DNA from: Gammaproteobacteria bacterium RIFCSPLOWO2_02_FULL_38_11
Lineage (GTDB): Bacteria > Pseudomonadota > Gammaproteobacteria > HIGHO2-12-38-15
Direction of reading: 5' to 3'
Length of the DNA stretch: 34,471 nt
Assembly (NCBI GenBank): GCA_001801745.1
Contig: MGYM01000006.1
Location: forward strand, 1-34,471
Shown: positions 32,393 through 34,471 of the stretch, one piece after another
How the letters are laid out: each line of letters opens with the position of its first letter
Position numbering within the stretch: position 1 is the stretch's first letter
Position numbers and translations under genes: made by a program
The notes under the pieces: model-generated
What the model saw: the letters and a program-made list of their open reading frames with translations, nothing else
Told to the model about the DNA's origin: nothing
Database searches by the model: none

Positions 32393-33632
32393 AGCGCAAA
32401 GCCTCAGCAGGTTCTACTTTCATGGCTTGTCTGGCAGGATAAATTGTTGCAAGTAAGCTCATGACAAGCGCAATAGCACAAATAATAATAACGTCTTTTG
32501 TTTGAATGAGTGAAGGAAGAAAATTAACGTAATACATATTTGATGAAAGTAATTGAATATGGAAAAGTTGTTCAATACCACTGACAATTAACGTAATATT
32601 TTTCGCAAGTAATAAACCTAAAATTAAACCCAAGGAAGTGCCAAACAACCCCACTGTAAAACCTTGGATCATAAAAACAAAAAATAAGGTATTAGGTGTT
32701 GCGCCTAATGTACGTAGAATTGCAATATCGGCTCGTTTTTCCGTGACGACCATCACTAAAGTGGAAACAAGATTAAAAGCAGCGATAGCAATTAATAATA
32801 ATAAGATGATGGCCATCATCATTTTTTCAAGTGCGATGGCAGCAAATAAACTACCGTATTGTTGTGTCCAGTTAAAAATAAAATACTGAGGAAATGATGC
32901 TGAAAGTGTTTCTGTGACAGTGGGTGCTGCGTAAATGTCTTTAATTTGAAGTCGTAAACCTGAAATGGCATCACCCAATTGAAATAAGGTTTGTGCATCT
33001 TGTAAATGAATGAAAGCCACTTGACTGTCAAAACCAAAACCATTTCCAACTTTAAAAATACCGACGATAGTGAAACGTTTAAAACGCGGTAATATGCCTG
33101 CGGGTGTGACACTGGCTTGTGGAATAAAAAGATTAACTTTGTCGCCCAGTGATAAGCCCAAATGTGCCGCTAACTGTTCTCCAATGACCATGCCAAAAGC
33201 ATGGGGTTTTAAATTTGAAAGCGCGCCTGTAATAAATTTTTCGTGAAGCTGGGAGAGAGATTTTTCTTGTGATGGGTCAATGCCAGTCACCATTATGGCT
33301 TGTGTCAAAGCATTTTCTGTCAACATACCTTGCCCGTCGATATAGGGGGCTGTGTGTAATATGAAGGGAGAGCGTTTTAATTCAGTGTTTAATGTTTTCC
33401 ATTGTGTAAGACGTTCATTTTCGTTAGTGATACTGACTTGTCTTGCCATGACAAGCACACGTTCCTTGATTTCTTGATCAAAGCCATTCATGACCGACAA
33501 TACTGTAATTAATACGGTGACACTTAAAGCTATACCCAAAATGGAGGTTAAAGAAATAAAAGAAATAAAATAATTTCGACGTTTGGCGCGTGTGTAACGT
33601 AATCCAATAAAAAGGCTTAAAGGTTTAAACAC
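32385..33632 (-). CDS. lolC: Lipoprotein-releasing system permease (LolC/LolE type)
   Basis: The 415-residue permease has one N-terminal helix (about 25-48), a large periplasmic domain and three C-terminal helices of the FtsX fold (about 270-300, 315-345, 378-400). The N-terminus SLFIGLRYTRAKRRNYFISF and the VLITVLSVMNGFDQEIKERV block are diagnostic of LolC/LolE. The start is GTG at 33632 without a clear ribosome site; the family N-terminus rules out a later start. No second permease gene follows lolD, so this may act as a homodimeric LolF-type permease, unless a lolE lies elsewhere. Confidence 0.94.
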   Translation of the reverse strand: MFKPLSLFIGLRYTRAKRRNYFISFISLTSILGIALSVTVLITVLSVMNGFDQEIKERVLVMARQVSITNENERLTQWKTLNTELKRSPFILHTAPYIDGQGMLTENALTQAIMVTGIDPSQEKSLSQLHEKFITGALSNLKPHAFGMVIGEQLAAHLGLSLGDKVNLFIPQASVTPAGILPRFKRFTIVGIFKVGNGFGFDSQVAFIHLQDAQTLFQLGDAISGLRLQIKDIYAAPTVTETLSASFPQYFIFNWTQQYGSLFAAIALEKMMMAIILLLLIAIAAFNLVSTLVMVVTEKRADIAILRTLGATPNTLFFVFMIQGFTVGLFGTSLGLILGLLLAKNITLIVSGIEQLFHIQLLSSNMYYVNFLPSLIQTKDVIIICAIALVMSLLATIYPARQAMKVEPAEALRYE

Positions 33633-33686
33633 GATGAGGGCTCAAGTGGAAAAGTTTAAAAGTAGGAATCATATCAGATGTTCTAT

Positions 33687-33706
33687 AGATATCCTCAGAT
33701 ATCCTC
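33687..33706. repeat. Tandem 10-bp direct repeat
   Basis: AGATATCCTC occurs twice without a gap (33687-33696, 33697-33706), one helical turn apart. It lies just upstream of the candidate abiEi promoter and about 55 bp before the lolC start on the other strand. It could be a regulator site or a chance duplication. Confidence 0.3.
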
Positions 33707-33716
33707 TTCCGTTTTC

Positions 33717-33780
33717 TTGGCGTTTTTAAAGTGTTCGTACTACAATTTGCAAGAAACTGTCAAAAAACGGCAGTTTCTTG
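33717..33780 (+). promoter_or_regulatory. abiEi promoter and inverted-repeat operator
   Basis: TTGGCG (33717-33722), an 18-bp spacer and TACAAT (33741-33746) form a likely promoter. The start site falls at the left arm of an inverted repeat: CAAGAAACTGTC (33750-33761), a 7-base loop, GGCAGTTTCTTG (33769-33780), 11 of 12 pairs plus one G-T. AbiEi antitoxins repress their own operon by binding inverted repeats near the promoter (family knowledge), so this is the expected operator. The same arms would also form an RNA hairpin near the 5' end. Confidence 0.6.
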
Positions 33781-33797
33781 TATAAAAGGGGCTTTAA

Positions 33798-34445
33798 ATG
33801 GCGAATGCACTTGAAAGCGTGTTAAAAAACAGAAGCTTACCTGTTGTGCTGAATAGGGAGCTATCTTTTTTGTTACCGGGAACGAAAAACAGTTTACATT
33901 CTCGGGTAAAACGTGCTTTAGCAAAAGAAAAGCTCATCCGGCTTCGTAAAGGGCTATATTACATCGGTTCAAGTATTCAAGGTGAATCAAATAAATTAAA
34001 TCCTTATGAGATTGCTGCTTATATTTATGCGCCTTCTTGCATTAGTTTAGAATCTGCTTTGGCCTATCATCAACTTATTCCTGAAGCGGTTTACAGGGTG
34101 ACGTGTGTGACAAGCAAACGCAGTGTGATATTTGAAATCCCGGTCGGTGTATTTAGTTATCTTCATCTTCCTCTTGAGGGTTTTTACACGGAAGTAGAAT
34201 TAGTTTCAGTGAATCAAAATCATTTTTTTTTAGCAAAACCTTGGCGGGCTTTGTGTGATTATATTTATTGTTATAAAAAAAACTGGATTAATTTAACGCC
34301 TGTTTTAGAAAGTTTACGTATTGATAAAATGGATTTACCGCCTTTACCTAAAGAAAAAATGATTGAATTGAAAAAATTTTACTGTAGTCGAAGAATAGAT
34401 CGTTTTTTGAAAGGCATTGAAAAGGAGTTAGATTATGGTGCTTGA
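33798..34445 (+). CDS. AbiEi-type antitoxin / transcriptional regulator
   Basis: The 215-residue protein has an N-terminal winged-helix part (residues 1-58: a helix with LHSRVKRALAKEKLIRLRKG followed by the wing LYYIG). The C-terminal domain typical of AbiEi antitoxins follows: NPYEIAAYIYAPSCISLESALAYHQLIPE, a strand VTCVTSKRS, and FFLAKPWRALCDYIYCYKKNW. AbiE systems are two-gene type IV toxin-antitoxin modules, some of which abort phage infection. AAGGGG precedes the ATG. The 3' end overlaps the next reading frame by 11 bp, as expected for an antitoxin-toxin pair. Confidence 0.85.
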   Translation: MANALESVLKNRSLPVVLNRELSFLLPGTKNSLHSRVKRALAKEKLIRLRKGLYYIGSSIQGESNKLNPYEIAAYIYAPSCISLESALAYHQLIPEAVYRVTCVTSKRSVIFEIPVGVFSYLHLPLEGFYTEVELVSVNQNHFFLAKPWRALCDYIYCYKKNWINLTPVLESLRIDKMDLPPLPKEKMIELKKFYCSRRIDRFLKGIEKELDYGA

Positions 34446-34471
34446 AATTATACAAAAAAAACTAGAACAAT
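34435..34471 (+). CDS. Start of the partner toxin gene (AbiEii-like), cut by the right edge
   Basis: AGGAG (34424-34428) lies 6 bp before an ATG at 34435 that opens a frame (MVLEIIQKKLEQ) to the window end. Position and overlap with the AbiEi gene point to the AbiEii nucleotidyltransferase toxin, which blocks growth by acting on tRNA or other targets in studied members. Only 12 codons are visible, so the assignment rests on context alone. Confidence 0.55.
   Translation, partial: MVLEIIQKKLEQ

Overview
The window looks like an ordinary chromosomal segment of an AT-rich gammaproteobacterium, most likely of the order Legionellales (Coxiella/Legionella relatives). The evidence is the set of gammaproteobacterial gene neighbourhoods (trxA-rho, rpsF-rpsR-DUF2232-rplI-dnaB-alr, lolC-lolD, nrdA-nrdB), the gammaproteobacterial type of each housekeeping protein, and many lineage-specific ORFs of the kind seen in host-associated Legionellales. 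No species name can be assigned from the sequence alone.

Layout. 1-1055: the 5' end of aceE (minus) diverges from rph (plus). 1051-6127: an accessory stretch with a small inverted-repeat element inserted between rph and a divergent uracil-DNA-glycosylase-like gene, a SemiSWEET transporter, a DoxX-like and a DUF1761 membrane protein, a large membrane protein with an acidic Tyr-Phe repeat tail, a second inverted-repeat element, two adjacent related exported proteins and a DUF4156-type lipoprotein. 6248-11110: the very large NAD-dependent glutamate dehydrogenase. 11130-11693: a protein made of five exact 30-residue repeats. 11852-16260: a ribonucleotide reductase operon (nrdA-nrdB plus an FMN reductase), with a probable NrdR box pair and a phased DnaA-box array upstream. 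16408-18531: a membrane sulfatase-fold protein. 18575-18941: tRNA-Cys and tRNA-Leu with a third inverted-repeat element between them. 18972-22773: trxA, rho (with a leader hairpin and possible leader peptide), an unknown ORF and hemW. 22825-23847: a second unknown ORF sharing a domain with the first. 24032-28478: the minus-strand rpsF-rpsR-DUF2232-rplI-dnaB-alr operon. 28604-29620: asd. 29629-31386: two lineage-specific ORFs. 31715-33632: lolC-lolD. 33798-34471: the start of an AbiE-type toxin-antitoxin operon that runs off the right edge.

The housekeeping genes cover central carbon and nitrogen metabolism, dNTP supply, transcription termination, replication, ribosome assembly, cell-wall precursor synthesis and lipoprotein sorting. 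Between them sit unrecognised genes with features often seen in secreted effectors: repeat tails, proline-rich motifs, solenoid repeats and a shared small domain. That reading is inference; no secretion genes are visible here. At least three short mobile elements, each with a different terminal inverted repeat and each bordered by TA, plus two composite intergenic repeats, indicate active repeat turnover. The least described material is the pair of domain-sharing ORFs around hemW, the 30-residue repeat protein, the DYF-repeat membrane protein and the element-remodelled rph/UDG-like gene junction.
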